The notes under the pieces: model-generated | The model's input: the letters and a program-made list of their open reading frames with translations, nothing else | Databases searched by the model: none | Told to the model about the DNA's origin: nothing | In this document: positions 20,318 through 30,063 of the stretch, piece by piece | Layout of the letters: every line of letters starts with the position of its first letter | How positions within the stretch are numbered: the first letter of the stretch is position 1 | Translations under genes and position numbers: made by a program | Origin: Halopseudomonas salina | Lineage (GTDB): Bacteria; Pseudomonadota; Gammaproteobacteria; Pseudomonadales; Pseudomonadaceae | Assembly: GCF_008641105.1 (NCBI RefSeq) | Contig: NZ_VTTI01000011.1 | Span: forward strand, 99,341-163,340 | Length of the DNA stretch: 64,000 nt | Reading direction: 5' to 3'

Positions 20318-20394
20318 GGTTTTTCGTTAGGCGCCATCTTCGCGAGTGCCGGACCCAAACGGTGCCTCAGGGAAATACCAGCTTCTCCCCAATC

Positions 20395-20550
20395 GTCATC
20401 CTCGCGAAGGCGGGGATCCAGGCGGAGTGTCAGAAAACAGCTGAGCTCTCGCCCAAACGTCATCCTCGCGAAGGCGGGGATCCAGTCGGAGTGTCAGAAA
20501 ACAGCCGAGCTCTCCCCCAAACGTCATCCTCGCGAACGCGGGGATCCATT
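20395..20550 (+). repeat. 64-bp tandem repeat array containing the dRS3-like palindrome
   Basis: Three direct copies begin at 20395, 20459 and 20523 with exact 64-base spacing; the third is cut after about 28 bases. Each starts GTCATCCTCGCGAAGGCGGG followed by GATCCA (copy three has one A-to-C change near the centre), and the first two continue with a shared CGGAGTGTCAGAAAACAGC tail. Each head is an imperfect hairpin. Only two full units and unequal tails argue against CRISPR. Such palindromes are often targets for filamentous phage or IS insertion. Confidence 0.85.
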
Positions 20551-20593
20551 TAGAGTTTCAGGACACTTCGCAGCTTGAACAAACCCCGAACAT

Positions 20594-20616
20594 AAAAAAC
20601 CGGAGCTGGGCTCCGG
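20594..20616 (-). terminator. Rho-independent terminator of the SCP2 gene
   Basis: On the minus strand CCGGAGC-CCA-GCTCCGG (20600-20616, extendable by two A-T pairs) is followed directly by six T residues. It starts 23 bases past the stop of the SCP2-domain gene, a textbook intrinsic terminator. On the plus strand there is only a TTT, so it works mainly in one direction. Confidence 0.85.
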
Positions 20617-20638
20617 TTTCTTGTGCTGCTTTTGCTTC

Positions 20639-20953
20639 TTACGCGGGGAAGAGTTCGCCCAGTTTCAGAGCCAGCATCATGTCGCCTTCGGCGCGCAGCT
20701 TGCCAGCCATGAAAGCTTGCATGCCGTCGGTCTCACCGGTCATTACACCGTTCAGGGTGTCGCTATCCATGATCAGGGTAACGTTGGGTGCAGAGGCATC
20801 GCCCTGGGCGATGGCGCAGGTGCCGTCCTTGATGGTGACGTTGAAGTTGCTGTCGTCTTCGATGTTGAACTGGAAAACCAGGTCCAGACCGGCAGCGGCG
20901 GACGGGTTAAACTTCTCTTCCATCTTCTGGGTAATTTCTGCAACGTTGCTCAT
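20639..20953 (-). CDS. SCP2 sterol-binding domain protein
   Basis: Small cytosolic lipid-carrier-like protein of 104 residues made almost entirely of one SCP2 domain. Recognisable pieces are LDLVFQFNIEDDSNFNVTIKDG, NVTLIMDSDTLNGVMTGE and MAGKLRAEGDMMLALKLGELF, the last being the usual end of the fold. It may bind fatty acyl-CoA in a hydrophobic tunnel. It is the last gene after a histidine phosphatase gene 56 bases upstream, within the same acyl-CoA-related neighbourhood as in P. aeruginosa, and it is closed by a strong terminator. Confidence 0.88.
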   Translation of the reverse strand: MSNVAEITQKMEEKFNPSAAAGLDLVFQFNIEDDSNFNVTIKDGTCAIAQGDASAPNVTLIMDSDTLNGVMTGETDGMQAFMAGKLRAEGDMMLALKLGELFPA

Positions 20954-21009
20954 GTCTAAGTCCTTGTTTTGATGCTTGAAAGCAGCAGGTAGAAACCTGG
21001 CGCCATTGG

Positions 21010-21711
21010 TTATCTGTAAGTGACCCAGTCTGGCTGCTGGTGTACGTCAAGGTGCGCCTGGCTGTTGAACGAGGCCAGACTGACTTTGCTTCTACCATAT
21101 TGTAGACGGCTTACAGAGGTATTCACTATTTGCCAGTTCAGCTCGAAAGCGCTGGTGGCTGGCATATCCGTGATCAGTTGCAGGGCAGCGGTAATGGTGC
21201 CGCCCGAAGTAAAAATGGCAATATTCTCGCCGCGGCCTGCCTGCTCCATGACACGACTCAAGCCTGCCTTCACGCGAGCAACAAAAGCGGACCAGGGCTC
21301 ACAACCAGGCACTTCGTTCTGCTCGGTAATCCACATGGTGATTACCTTGCTGAATACTTTCTGGAACTCCTTGCGGTACTCGCCGGCGTTCTCGACAAAG
21401 TAACGGGCCTTGGGTTCGCTTTGCTCAAGGTGCGGCAAGTAGGTGCGCATGACCTCGTCGGCGGCATACTCGTTGAATGCCGGCTCGATCAGAATGTCTG
21501 TTCCAGAGCCGGGCATTTCCGCGAGGGCGTGGCGGCCGGTATCGATCTGGCGCTGCATCTCGCCCGAATAGGAGCGGTCGAACTTGAGGCCGCTGGAATG
21601 CGCGAACTGACCGAGTAATTTGGACTGTTTTATGCCCATATCGGAGAGTACGTCGTAGTTTGCTGCACCCAGGGAAGCCTGGCCGTGCCGAATCAGATAG
21701 ATGCTACCCAC
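21010..21711 (-). CDS. Histidine phosphatase family protein (phosphoglycerate-mutase-like)
   Basis: 233 residues beginning MGSIYLIRHGQASLGAANYD: the RHG motif at residues 8-10 carries the phospho-accepting His. The second catalytic His is not in the usual GHGG-like form; the corresponding strand reads IAIFTSGGTITAAL, so the canonical His appears replaced by Ser or Thr, as in several bacterial members. The start codon is GTG at 21711 with AGGTGA just upstream. A perfect 18-bp palindrome lies 9 bases before the start. Substrate unknown. Confidence 0.82.
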   Translation of the reverse strand: MGSIYLIRHGQASLGAANYDVLSDMGIKQSKLLGQFAHSSGLKFDRSYSGEMQRQIDTGRHALAEMPGSGTDILIEPAFNEYAADEVMRTYLPHLEQSEPKARYFVENAGEYRKEFQKVFSKVITMWITEQNEVPGCEPWSAFVARVKAGLSRVMEQAGRGENIAIFTSGGTITAALQLITDMPATSAFELNWQIVNTSVSRLQYGRSKVSLASFNSQAHLDVHQQPDWVTYR

Positions 21712-21720
21712 GATGTCACC

Positions 21721-21738
21721 TGTCTTGTTAACAAGACA
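21721..21738. promoter_or_regulatory. Perfect 18-bp palindromic operator candidate
   Basis: TGTCTTGTTAACAAGACA is a perfect dyad with no spacer. It lies 9 bases upstream of the histidine phosphatase GTG and abuts its Shine-Dalgarno, and is also in the divergent sohB upstream region. The size and symmetry suit a dimeric repressor of TetR or GntR type. No matching regulator gene is in the immediate neighbourhood. Confidence 0.5.
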
Positions 21739-21886
21739 CGAGGGTATGGGGCGGCGTGGAGTGTGTCAACAGAAAACCATACGCTTGTTTGAATCATCTT
21801 GTGGTACCTCAGCGCCCCCGCATCGGTTCATCCTGTATGCTTGTTTATATTATTTTCAACCCCCTGTTATTGGCTGGAGTGCGCTT

Positions 21887-22906
<1,020 letters not shown>

Positions 22907-22915
22907 GAGAAAAAC

Positions 22916-23902
22916 ATGTCTGAATTCAAGGCTCTGGTCGTCAGTGAAGAAGACGGCAAGTATGTTTCCAAGGTGACCACTCGGCATGTCGATGACCTGC
23001 CCGCCGGCGAAGTGCTGATTCGCGTCAAGTATTCCTCGCTGAACTTCAAGGATGCGCTTTCTGCCTCTGGCAACAAGGGGGTCACCAAAAGCTTCCCGCA
23101 CACGCCAGGCATTGATGCCGCTGGAGTCGTCGAGGCTTCGGCGGTCCCGGAGATAAACGTAGGCGATGAGGTGATAGTAACGGGCTATGACCTGGGCATG
23201 AACACCTCTGGTGGCTACGGTCAGTACATTCGCGTACCCGCAGCCTGGGTACTCAAGCGTCCCGAAGGCCTGTCGCTGCGCGACAGCATGCTGCTGGGTA
23301 CCGCAGGCCTGACAGCGGCGCTGTGCATCGACAAGCTCGAACAGGCTGGGCTGGCGCCCGATCAGGGGCCGGTGCTTGTTACCGGTGCCACCGGCGGGGT
23401 GGGGAGTATTGCCGTATCCATGCTGGCGGGTCTGGGTTATGAGGTTGCTGCATCTACCGGCAAGGCTCTGCAGGCAGACTTTCTGCGCAAGCTCGGCGCC
23501 AGTCAGATCGTTGATCGTACAGCGCTCGAAGCTGGCAAGGAAAAACCCATGCTCAAGGAGCAGTGGGCTGGTGCAGTGGATACAGTAGGCGGCGACATTC
23601 TGTTCAACGTGGTCAAATCACTACGTTACGGCGCCAGCGTCGTCACCTGCGGTCTGACCGCTGGCACCCAGTTCCAGGGCAGCGTACTGCCGTTCATCCT
23701 GCGGAACGTGAATCTGCTGGGCGTGGACTCGGTAGAGCAGCCCCTGGTCGTCAAGGCTTCCATGTGGGATCGTCTTTCCGTGCAATGGAAAACTGATCTG
23801 CACGCTCTTGAGCACGAAGTCGGTCTGGATGACTTGCCAGCCGAGATTGAACGCATCCTGGGTGGCAAGATGGTCGGGCGTGTGGTGGTCAGGCTGGACT
23901 AG
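22916..23902 (+). CDS. acuI: Acrylyl-CoA reductase family oxidoreductase (AcuI/YhdH)
   Basis: Medium-chain dehydrogenase of 328 residues that reduces acryloyl-CoA to propionyl-CoA with NADPH, protecting against a reactive intermediate. Typical YhdH/AcuI blocks are SSLNFKDALSASGNKGVTKSFP, HTPGIDAAGVV, the Rossmann loop VTGATGGVGSIAVSML, and GLTAGTQFQGSVLPFILRNV. No structural zinc Cys cluster is present, as expected for the zinc-free branch. It starts 10 bases after sohB with a GGAG site, so the two are probably co-transcribed. Confidence 0.88.
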   Translation: MSEFKALVVSEEDGKYVSKVTTRHVDDLPAGEVLIRVKYSSLNFKDALSASGNKGVTKSFPHTPGIDAAGVVEASAVPEINVGDEVIVTGYDLGMNTSGGYGQYIRVPAAWVLKRPEGLSLRDSMLLGTAGLTAALCIDKLEQAGLAPDQGPVLVTGATGGVGSIAVSMLAGLGYEVAASTGKALQADFLRKLGASQIVDRTALEAGKEKPMLKEQWAGAVDTVGGDILFNVVKSLRYGASVVTCGLTAGTQFQGSVLPFILRNVNLLGVDSVEQPLVVKASMWDRLSVQWKTDLHALEHEVGLDDLPAEIERILGGKMVGRVVVRLD

Positions 23903-23969
23903 GTTTCACCTCTTTCCAGGCTGGGCGCATCTGACTGAAGGGGTCAGATGCGCAGGTTGGCTACCAGCC

Positions 23970-24368
23970 TCAAGAGGGGAATCGCTCGAACTCGGGCAGC
24001 TCCTGAACCTGCAACATCCAGTGAAGCCGCTCGGCCGTCTGTATCTGTACCGCCGGAGGCAGCGCCTCTGGATCGTCCAGAGTCGCAATCTGTACGTCAA
24101 CGATCTCTGGCAGCACCGCCGCATTGCGGTAAAACAATCCACTGCCACAATCGGGGCAGAAGCTGCGCATTGCGGTACCTGAAGAGTTAATTGTCTTGGG
24201 CTGGCCCTGTGTGAGAGTCAACGCGCTCTCCGCAAACATGGCCCAGGCCACCATCGGCGCGCCGGCGCTTCGCTGACAATCTCGGCAATGGCAAAGGGCT
24301 GCCGTCTGGGGCTCCCCGTCAAGTTGATAGCGGATGGCACCGCACAAGCATTGTCCTGAATAGAGCAT
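23970..24368 (-). CDS. GFA family protein (glutathione-dependent formaldehyde-activating enzyme/CENP-V fold)
   Basis: 132 residues with the zinc-binding Cys pattern of the GFA fold: CLCGAIRY near residue 6, CHCRDCQRSAGA near 30, and FCPDCGSGLFYR near 72. The start MLYSGQCLCG at 24368 fits the family; a start 25 codons upstream adds unrelated sequence. Enzymatic function in this family is mostly unproven, so the name is structural. It is convergent with acuI. Confidence 0.85.
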   Translation of the reverse strand: MLYSGQCLCGAIRYQLDGEPQTAALCHCRDCQRSAGAPMVAWAMFAESALTLTQGQPKTINSSGTAMRSFCPDCGSGLFYRNAAVLPEIVDVQIATLDDPEALPPAVQIQTAERLHWMLQVQELPEFERFPS

Positions 24369-24607
24369 GGCTAATTTCCCTGATATTGAATTGACTGGTG
24401 AGAGCAGCCTATTGCTATTAAAGCTACCAATGCAGTTCAGCACAATGGCATCGATGCGTTGTATTTTTTGCGGTAGATCTACGGAGGTAAAGGCACCTGA
24501 ACGGGTCGAGGTATGCGCTTTGACTGGCGACAGGTTAACCTATCGGATATTGCCAGCAGATACATGAATCTGCTTCTTTGCCAACACCGCCAACCCGGGA
24601 AATACAG

Positions 24608-24979
24608 ATGCTCATATACCTTCTCATCGCATGTGATCGCCTTGATGAAAAGCAGGAGAAGAAACTGAAGCAGAATTTGTCAGAGCTGCTAGCGGCTCTG
24701 ACGGCTTATGTTGACGCCAACGAAGCCAACGATGTGACCCTGATCAATGAGTGCGATAGCGACGACTGCGAGCAATGGCAGTTGGGTATCAGCCAGCCGG
24801 TAAAGAAAAATATCCACCTCAACTTTCCGGTGAATCTGTTTAACAGCCTGGCCAGAAAGTACGACATTGATTGCGAGGTGGGTTATATAGAGGACGATAC
24901 ACGCGAGCCGGTCAGCTACTTCGGGAAGCAGGAAGGCGCCGGAGAGGCATTCTTGATAGCGGAGTATCTGGGCTTGTAG
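24608..24979 (+). CDS. Hypothetical protein
   Basis: 123 residues, not recognised. It opens MLIYLLIACDRLDEKQEKKL, then an acidic middle (NECDSDDCEQWQLG) and a C-terminal segment with alternating charged and hydrophobic residues ending EAFLIAEYLGL. It has no signal peptide beyond a short hydrophobic start and no membrane helix, so it is probably cytosolic. The ATG at 24608 has GGGAAA nine bases upstream; a TTG at 24578 is a weaker option. Its neighbours, GFA and a cyclic-di-GMP protein, give no clue. Confidence 0.55.
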   Translation: MLIYLLIACDRLDEKQEKKLKQNLSELLAALTAYVDANEANDVTLINECDSDDCEQWQLGISQPVKKNIHLNFPVNLFNSLARKYDIDCEVGYIEDDTREPVSYFGKQEGAGEAFLIAEYLGL

Positions 24980-25222
24980 CGGGGCATTTCCAATAAAGCG
25001 GCATGCGACTGAACGCCGTCAAGGTAGCTGAGATGATGCTGCGGCACCCTATCGTATGGCGCCGCGCGGTGAGATTGATAGAGTCTCAATGCTGATCTGA
25101 CTCCGGTTTTCTTCTTGTCTGGTTAATGGTCTATATTGATATCATTGCGCAGTCGCTCTCGATCGATAGGCACTGCTCACTGACAACGCGTAGCCATAAA
25201 AGACAAGGACAAGGCGCGATGT

Positions 25223-27739
25223 ATGAATCATAAGGTCAGGCAAGCTATCGCAGACCTGTTCGAGCTTTCCGCGAGCACTACCAATGATAAGTGGCTTGCT
25301 CTGGTGCTGGGTGAGTCCCTTGAGCCGGTCATACACACGCCTGCCGATACCGCAGAAATCAGATCCTATCTCCAGGCCGCCGAAGACCTGATTGACAGAA
25401 GCTCGAAAGAACTTATCAAGGTTGAATTGCGGGAAACGGTCGCTGTACTGAGCGGTGAGACTACCGGATCCACCTTCATGACGGCCCGCACGCTCAAGGC
25501 CGTCAATCTGTTCAATGGCAGGGGAGACCACCAGGGGCTACTGGTGGCTCTCAGCGTTTCTCCAAAACCGACCGATACGCCAAAAGAGGAGATCCTTCCC
25601 CGTATTGCTCTGCTGGCCGAACAGATTATCTCCGCCGGGACTTCGGAGGATCAGAGCCAGCAAGCGCTTGAGCACAGCTTCAATATTAATCGCGCGATCC
25701 TTGACACGCTCTATGACGCGGTTGTCATGACTGATCTCAAGGGGCGAATCCAGAGCGTGAATCCCGCGCTTGTTAAGATGTTTGGATACCCCGAAAACGA
25801 ACTGGTCGGCGAATTCATCACCAAACTCATGCCACCAGAAGTTGCGCATCATCATCCTGGTTACATGCAGGCCCATGCTGAAGGCAAAACCACCGGCAAA
25901 ATCATGGGTAATTTGCGTGCGGTCCAGGGTTTGAGGGCCGACGGCACGCGTTTTACGCTTCAGATCGCGATTACAGAAACCAGGGTCGGGTCTGAACGCT
26001 TGCTGGTCGCCGCTTTGCAAGACATCACAGAAAGCGAGGAGGCCAGGTTGAACCTCAAACGCTTTCGCAAGACACTCGACAGCACGCTCGATTGCGTATT
26101 CATGTTTGATGCTCAGACCCTGCAGTTCTTCTACGTGAACCAGGGTGCGGTTGACCAGCTTGGTTACACCCAGAGCGAACTTCTGGAGTTACACCCCTAC
26201 GACCTAAAACCCCTCTACCCCGAACCTGAATTCAGAAAGATCATCGCGCCCCTGATGGAAGGCAAGGTACCCCGTTTGAATTTCCAGACTTTTCATCGTC
26301 ACAAGAACGGCCACAACCTGCCAGTGGATATCTCCATGCAGCTCGTCAAGCTGGAAGACGAGCCTGCCCGTTTCATCGCTATAGTCAGGGACATTTCGGA
26401 GCAGAAGCGGCATCAGGAAAAAATCGAGAATCTGGCCTACTTCGATCCGCTGACCAAGCTACCAAACCGCAGCCTGATCGCCTTGAGACTGGAGAGTTGC
26501 CTGCGCAACTGCGCTGAAACCGGTTATTTTGGCGCCGTGATGCTCACCGATCTGGATGATTTCAAAGCGATAAACGATACGCTGGGCCATCATGATGGTG
26601 ATCAGCTATTGATCGAAATTTCTGGCCGATTTGTCAGCGTCCTGGCAGATCACCATTCGATCTCAAGATTGGGAGGCGATGAGTTCCTGATGGTTATCAA
26701 TACGTCGCACAGGCAGTACAGCGCGGCCCTTGGAGAGGTCAGTAACACCGCTCAGCAACTTCTCACAGCGGCAGCGCAACCATCGGACACTCTGGGCCAT
26801 GGTCCGCCCATCTCGACCAGTCTCGGCTTCGTGCTTTTCAACGATGACTCAATCAGCGCGAGCGAGTTGATGAGGATGGCCGACATAGCGATGTATGACG
26901 CCAAGAAAAAAGGCAAAAACAACTTCAGTCTCTTTGACGACATCATGCATAAAGAGCTGCTAGAGGAACACCAGCTCACGGCGGATTTGAACCGAGCTCT
27001 CAATGCAGGGGACGAGATTGTTCCCTGGTTCCAGCCCAAGGTGGATAGCAGTGGCAGATTGATCGGATTTGAAGCGCTGGCCCGTTGGCACCATCCCGAA
27101 CGCGGGATACTCAACCCCGTCAGCTTTATTGAGTTGGCGGAAAAGAAGAACCTGATAGTGCCCATGAGCGATCAGATACTGATGAAAGCCTGCAGCCAAA
27201 TGAGCAGCTGGCGCAAAGAGTTCTCGATAGAGAGCTGGACGCTCTCTGTGAACATCAGCCAAAGCCAGTTGGCGATGGGCAACTTCCCCGAAAAGGTAGC
27301 CAATACCCTGGCTGAAACCGGCCTGCCGGCATCGGTACTGATGCTTGAGGTTACCGAAAGCGTTATTGCCGAGAGCATTGAAACCAGTATTCAGCAGATG
27401 TCCCGAATCCGGGCTATGGGCGTGCGCTTTTCCCTTGATGACTTTGGCACGGGGTACTCCTCCTTATCTTACATACGACAGCTACCCATCGATGAACTGA
27501 AGATAGATATCAGCTTTGTGAGGACCCTTTTGAGCAATCCGGAAACCCGCTCGATAGTAAAAGTCATTCTGCTCTTGGCCGATGCCCTGAGCCTGGACGT
27601 CATCGCGGAAGGTATCGAACAGGAGGAACAATTACAGGCTCTGGGGGAACTGGGGTGCACAAGATTCCAGGGCTATTTCTTCGGCCGCCCGCAACCGCCT
27701 GAACTAATTATCGAAAAGCTGCATGCGGGCTACGAGTAA
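25223..27739 (+). CDS. PAS-PAS-GGDEF-EAL cyclic-di-GMP turnover protein
   Basis: 838-residue soluble signalling protein. After about 145 residues with no recognised motif come PAS 1 (about 155-275) and PAS 2 (about 280-395), a GGDEF domain (about 405-565) with intact RLGGDEF, and an EAL domain (about 575-830). The EAL part keeps GFEALARW, NISQ, LEVTES, DDFGTGYSS, LKID, AEGIE and a late QGYFFGRP, so phosphodiesterase activity is likely. The GGDEF motif is complete, but the inhibitory RxxD site is absent (the spot reads ADHH). It could make or degrade c-di-GMP, with degradation most likely. No membrane helices. Confidence 0.92.
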   Translation: MNHKVRQAIADLFELSASTTNDKWLALVLGESLEPVIHTPADTAEIRSYLQAAEDLIDRSSKELIKVELRETVAVLSGETTGSTFMTARTLKAVNLFNGRGDHQGLLVALSVSPKPTDTPKEEILPRIALLAEQIISAGTSEDQSQQALEHSFNINRAILDTLYDAVVMTDLKGRIQSVNPALVKMFGYPENELVGEFITKLMPPEVAHHHPGYMQAHAEGKTTGKIMGNLRAVQGLRADGTRFTLQIAITETRVGSERLLVAALQDITESEEARLNLKRFRKTLDSTLDCVFMFDAQTLQFFYVNQGAVDQLGYTQSELLELHPYDLKPLYPEPEFRKIIAPLMEGKVPRLNFQTFHRHKNGHNLPVDISMQLVKLEDEPARFIAIVRDISEQKRHQEKIENLAYFDPLTKLPNRSLIALRLESCLRNCAETGYFGAVMLTDLDDFKAINDTLGHHDGDQLLIEISGRFVSVLADHHSISRLGGDEFLMVINTSHRQYSAALGEVSNTAQQLLTAAAQPSDTLGHGPPISTSLGFVLFNDDSISASELMRMADIAMYDAKKKGKNNFSLFDDIMHKELLEEHQLTADLNRALNAGDEIVPWFQPKVDSSGRLIGFEALARWHHPERGILNPVSFIELAEKKNLIVPMSDQILMKACSQMSSWRKEFSIESWTLSVNISQSQLAMGNFPEKVANTLAETGLPASVLMLEVTESVIAESIETSIQQMSRIRAMGVRFSLDDFGTGYSSLSYIRQLPIDELKIDISFVRTLLSNPETRSIVKVILLLADALSLDVIAEGIEQEEQLQALGELGCTRFQGYFFGRPQPPELIIEKLHAGYE

Positions 27740-27810
27740 ATCGTTACGCGAGTGTCTGCAAATGCGAGAATAATAGGGTCATCCGTTTTTTGTAGACTCA
27801 GGGTAACAAC

Positions 27811-28134
27811 ATGGCTATCGATAATAATCGCTTACTTCTGGAACTGGAAAAGCAGCGCCGGGAAATCAATCGCAGCATCATCAATCCAGCCATCCCGGAA
27901 TTGAGCCTTGAAGAGCTCAACCCGCTGCTGACAATGGTTGCTCAGGCACGTAAGAACTATCTCTGTTGCCTCGCCGATATGGCTAAGGTCTGTCAGGGCA
28001 AGGCGCCTGATAGCCGACAAGTAGCCACCTTGCGTGGGTTCAGAGAAACCTATGACGAGCTGGTCAGCGCCGTCAATGCGCTGGAAACGGCAATCCAGCG
28101 TGATTACCTGGACGTGCGCACTTCACGACGCTGA
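27811..28134 (+). CDS. Hypothetical small helical protein
   Basis: 107 residues, strongly charged and helix-prone (LLELEKQRREINRSI, LETAIQRDYLD), with a CC pair in NYLCCLADMAKVCQGK. No family recognised and no signal peptide. It starts 71 bases after the GGDEF-EAL gene on the same strand, so it may be co-transcribed with it. Codon composition resembles the neighbours, supporting a real gene. Confidence 0.6.
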   Translation: MAIDNNRLLLELEKQRREINRSIINPAIPELSLEELNPLLTMVAQARKNYLCCLADMAKVCQGKAPDSRQVATLRGFRETYDELVSAVNALETAIQRDYLDVRTSRR

Positions 28135-28227
28135 AGCGGAGCGAAGCCGCCTCATTTCGGGTAAAAGAAATTGCTAAGCCAGACTCCGAGCGCTGTGCGT
28201 CGCGCTCTTGGGGTTGGATTCGTTGAA

Positions 28228-30063
28228 TCAGTTTTTCTGCCATTCGATTGTGTTTCGACCATTTTCCTTGGCGAGATACAGTTGGCGGTCAGCCTCCCGC
28301 AAAAGAGCCTCCTGATCAGTGAGCTCTTTGGGCACCCCAGAGGCAACGCCAATGCTGGCAGAGACTCTCAGTTGGTGCTGTTCGTCAGTCACGAGGCTCC
28401 GACTCAAGGCGTCCATGATCAGTTGCGCCACGGCTACGGCATTCTCGATGTCTGTCTCGGGGAGAAGAACAATAAATTCCTCACCACCATAGCGGGCAGC
28501 AATATCGGCGGAATGCCGTAGACAGGCGCGAATGACTTCGGCCGTTCTGACCAGGCAAAGGTCTCCGAAGGAGTGGCCGTAATTATCATTGATGCGCTTG
28601 AAGTGGTCGAGGTCGATCATAAGGACGGCAAGCGGCCGTTGGCAGCGGTGGGCGTTTCGGTATTCAGTCAGAAAAACATCGTCAAAGGCGCGCCGATTGA
28701 GCAATCGAGTCAGGCCATCAGTGGTACTGATCTCCCTGAGCTTGGCATGGGTTTTCTCCAGCTCCAGTGTCCGCTCAAGGACGATTCGATCAAGGTTTTC
28801 ATTAGCCTGTATCTGATGTTCAAGCATCTTTTGCTGCGCTTTGGCTGCATCCTGCCGAGCCAACGCCGCCATGCGTTTTTCGAAACGCATGCGATGAGCC
28901 AGGGCAAAGGACAAAAGAACGGCCTGCAGACCAGCGCCTATCTGCGTGATCCGCATGGAAAACCACTCGAGCGGAAGGATACCCAGGGATGTAAGTGCCA
29001 GCAGCATGCCCACGACCAGTAGACAGCCCCATGCCAGGTTGAATACCCAGGCGCCATGGAAGCCGTCAAGCCAGCGTGCGAACCCGGCCCATACAGCACA
29101 GATGATCCCGCCAATGGCTAGCAGGACCGCAAGCATCATCATCTGTTGATAAGGCAAGATGAATGCACCGGCCATGATGAGTGCGGAGGCATACACAAAA
29201 CCCAGAGCCAGGCGGCCCAGAAATGGGCGCGTCTGTGGAAGCAGAAGGAAGCTACGGAAAAACAGTGCGGCAAAAGCGACCAGGCTGGCGACTGACATGA
29301 TCGGCACCACGTCGTTCAGCCAGGTAGCATCAGGCCAGAGATATTTGAACGAGATGCCCTCGATGCCCCCAAACACCACGGCAGTGGACAGCACCATCAT
29401 GGCGTAATAGAAATAGCTGACATCGCGGATCGACTTGAGTATCAGCAGATTGTATAGGGCCATGACCAGCATGGCGCCATAGAACAATGCCTGTGCCACA
29501 GCTCTCTCGTAACTGCGCTCCACCAGGTGCTGATTGCTGTAGATATGCAGAGGGATAAGTACTGAAGAGCTGCTGCGAACCCTCAGGTACACGGTAGTGG
29601 TGTCGCTCTGCTGCAGTTTCAGCGGGACGGCAAAGTGGGGGTAATCCAGGAGGCGCTGAGCATGGGGAAGCTTGTCGCCTAACGAATGATGCGCAGCCAA
29701 GGAGCCGTTCTCGTAGATATACACATCTACCCAATCGAGAATTGCGTTGCCGATCACCAGAACATAGGGTGTTGCGGGGCTGTTATCCGTTAATTCCCGG
29801 GAGACGGTGAACCGAACCCAGTAGGTTGAGCTGGTGAAACCGAAGCTGAGCACCTCTCGTTTGGGGGGTTGCCACTCAAGCCCGCTTGCGAGCAGCGCGT
29901 CGATGCCTAGCTGGCCCTCCTTGTCCTCCAGGTATTCTATATGGGTGTTGAGGGAGAACAATGACTGACCGGGAGAGAGTATCAGCGGTTGAGGGGGCTC
30001 CGCGGCCAGTGGCGCAGTCGAGAGTGCCAGCAGCCAATACAGAATAAGCCGTATCCATCTCAT
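28228..30063 (-). CDS. 7TMR-DISM membrane diguanylate cyclase, second of a tandem pair
   Basis: 611 residues. A signal peptide (MRWIRLILYWLLALSTAPLA) leads into a periplasmic 7TMR-DISMED2 sensor domain (about 30-160, with STYWVRFTV and VYIYENG) and then seven membrane helices (about 180-385), a short coiled coil (KAQQKMLEHQIQANENLDRI) and a C-terminal GGDEF domain with ARYGGEEF. The inhibitory site that should read RxxD reads HSAD, so product feedback is probably lost. The start overlaps the upstream paralogue by four bases (ATGA), indicating coupling. The sensor domain family is thought to bind carbohydrates. Confidence 0.9.
   Translation of the reverse strand: MRWIRLILYWLLALSTAPLAAEPPQPLILSPGQSLFSLNTHIEYLEDKEGQLGIDALLASGLEWQPPKREVLSFGFTSSTYWVRFTVSRELTDNSPATPYVLVIGNAILDWVDVYIYENGSLAAHHSLGDKLPHAQRLLDYPHFAVPLKLQQSDTTTVYLRVRSSSSVLIPLHIYSNQHLVERSYERAVAQALFYGAMLVMALYNLLILKSIRDVSYFYYAMMVLSTAVVFGGIEGISFKYLWPDATWLNDVVPIMSVASLVAFAALFFRSFLLLPQTRPFLGRLALGFVYASALIMAGAFILPYQQMMMLAVLLAIGGIICAVWAGFARWLDGFHGAWVFNLAWGCLLVVGMLLALTSLGILPLEWFSMRITQIGAGLQAVLLSFALAHRMRFEKRMAALARQDAAKAQQKMLEHQIQANENLDRIVLERTLELEKTHAKLREISTTDGLTRLLNRRAFDDVFLTEYRNAHRCQRPLAVLMIDLDHFKRINDNYGHSFGDLCLVRTAEVIRACLRHSADIAARYGGEEFIVLLPETDIENAVAVAQLIMDALSRSLVTDEQHQLRVSASIGVASGVPKELTDQEALLREADRQLYLAKENGRNTIEWQKN

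Noticed and set aside
20395..20550. Possible CRISPR array
   Set aside because: Only two full 64-base units; the part between palindromes is also repeated rather than unique, there are no cas genes, and the head matches a known dispersed palindrome.
24980..25222. Search for a riboswitch or regulatory RNA before the GGDEF-EAL gene
   Set aside because: No c-di-GMP riboswitch-like pairing or strong hairpin could be seen by eye.
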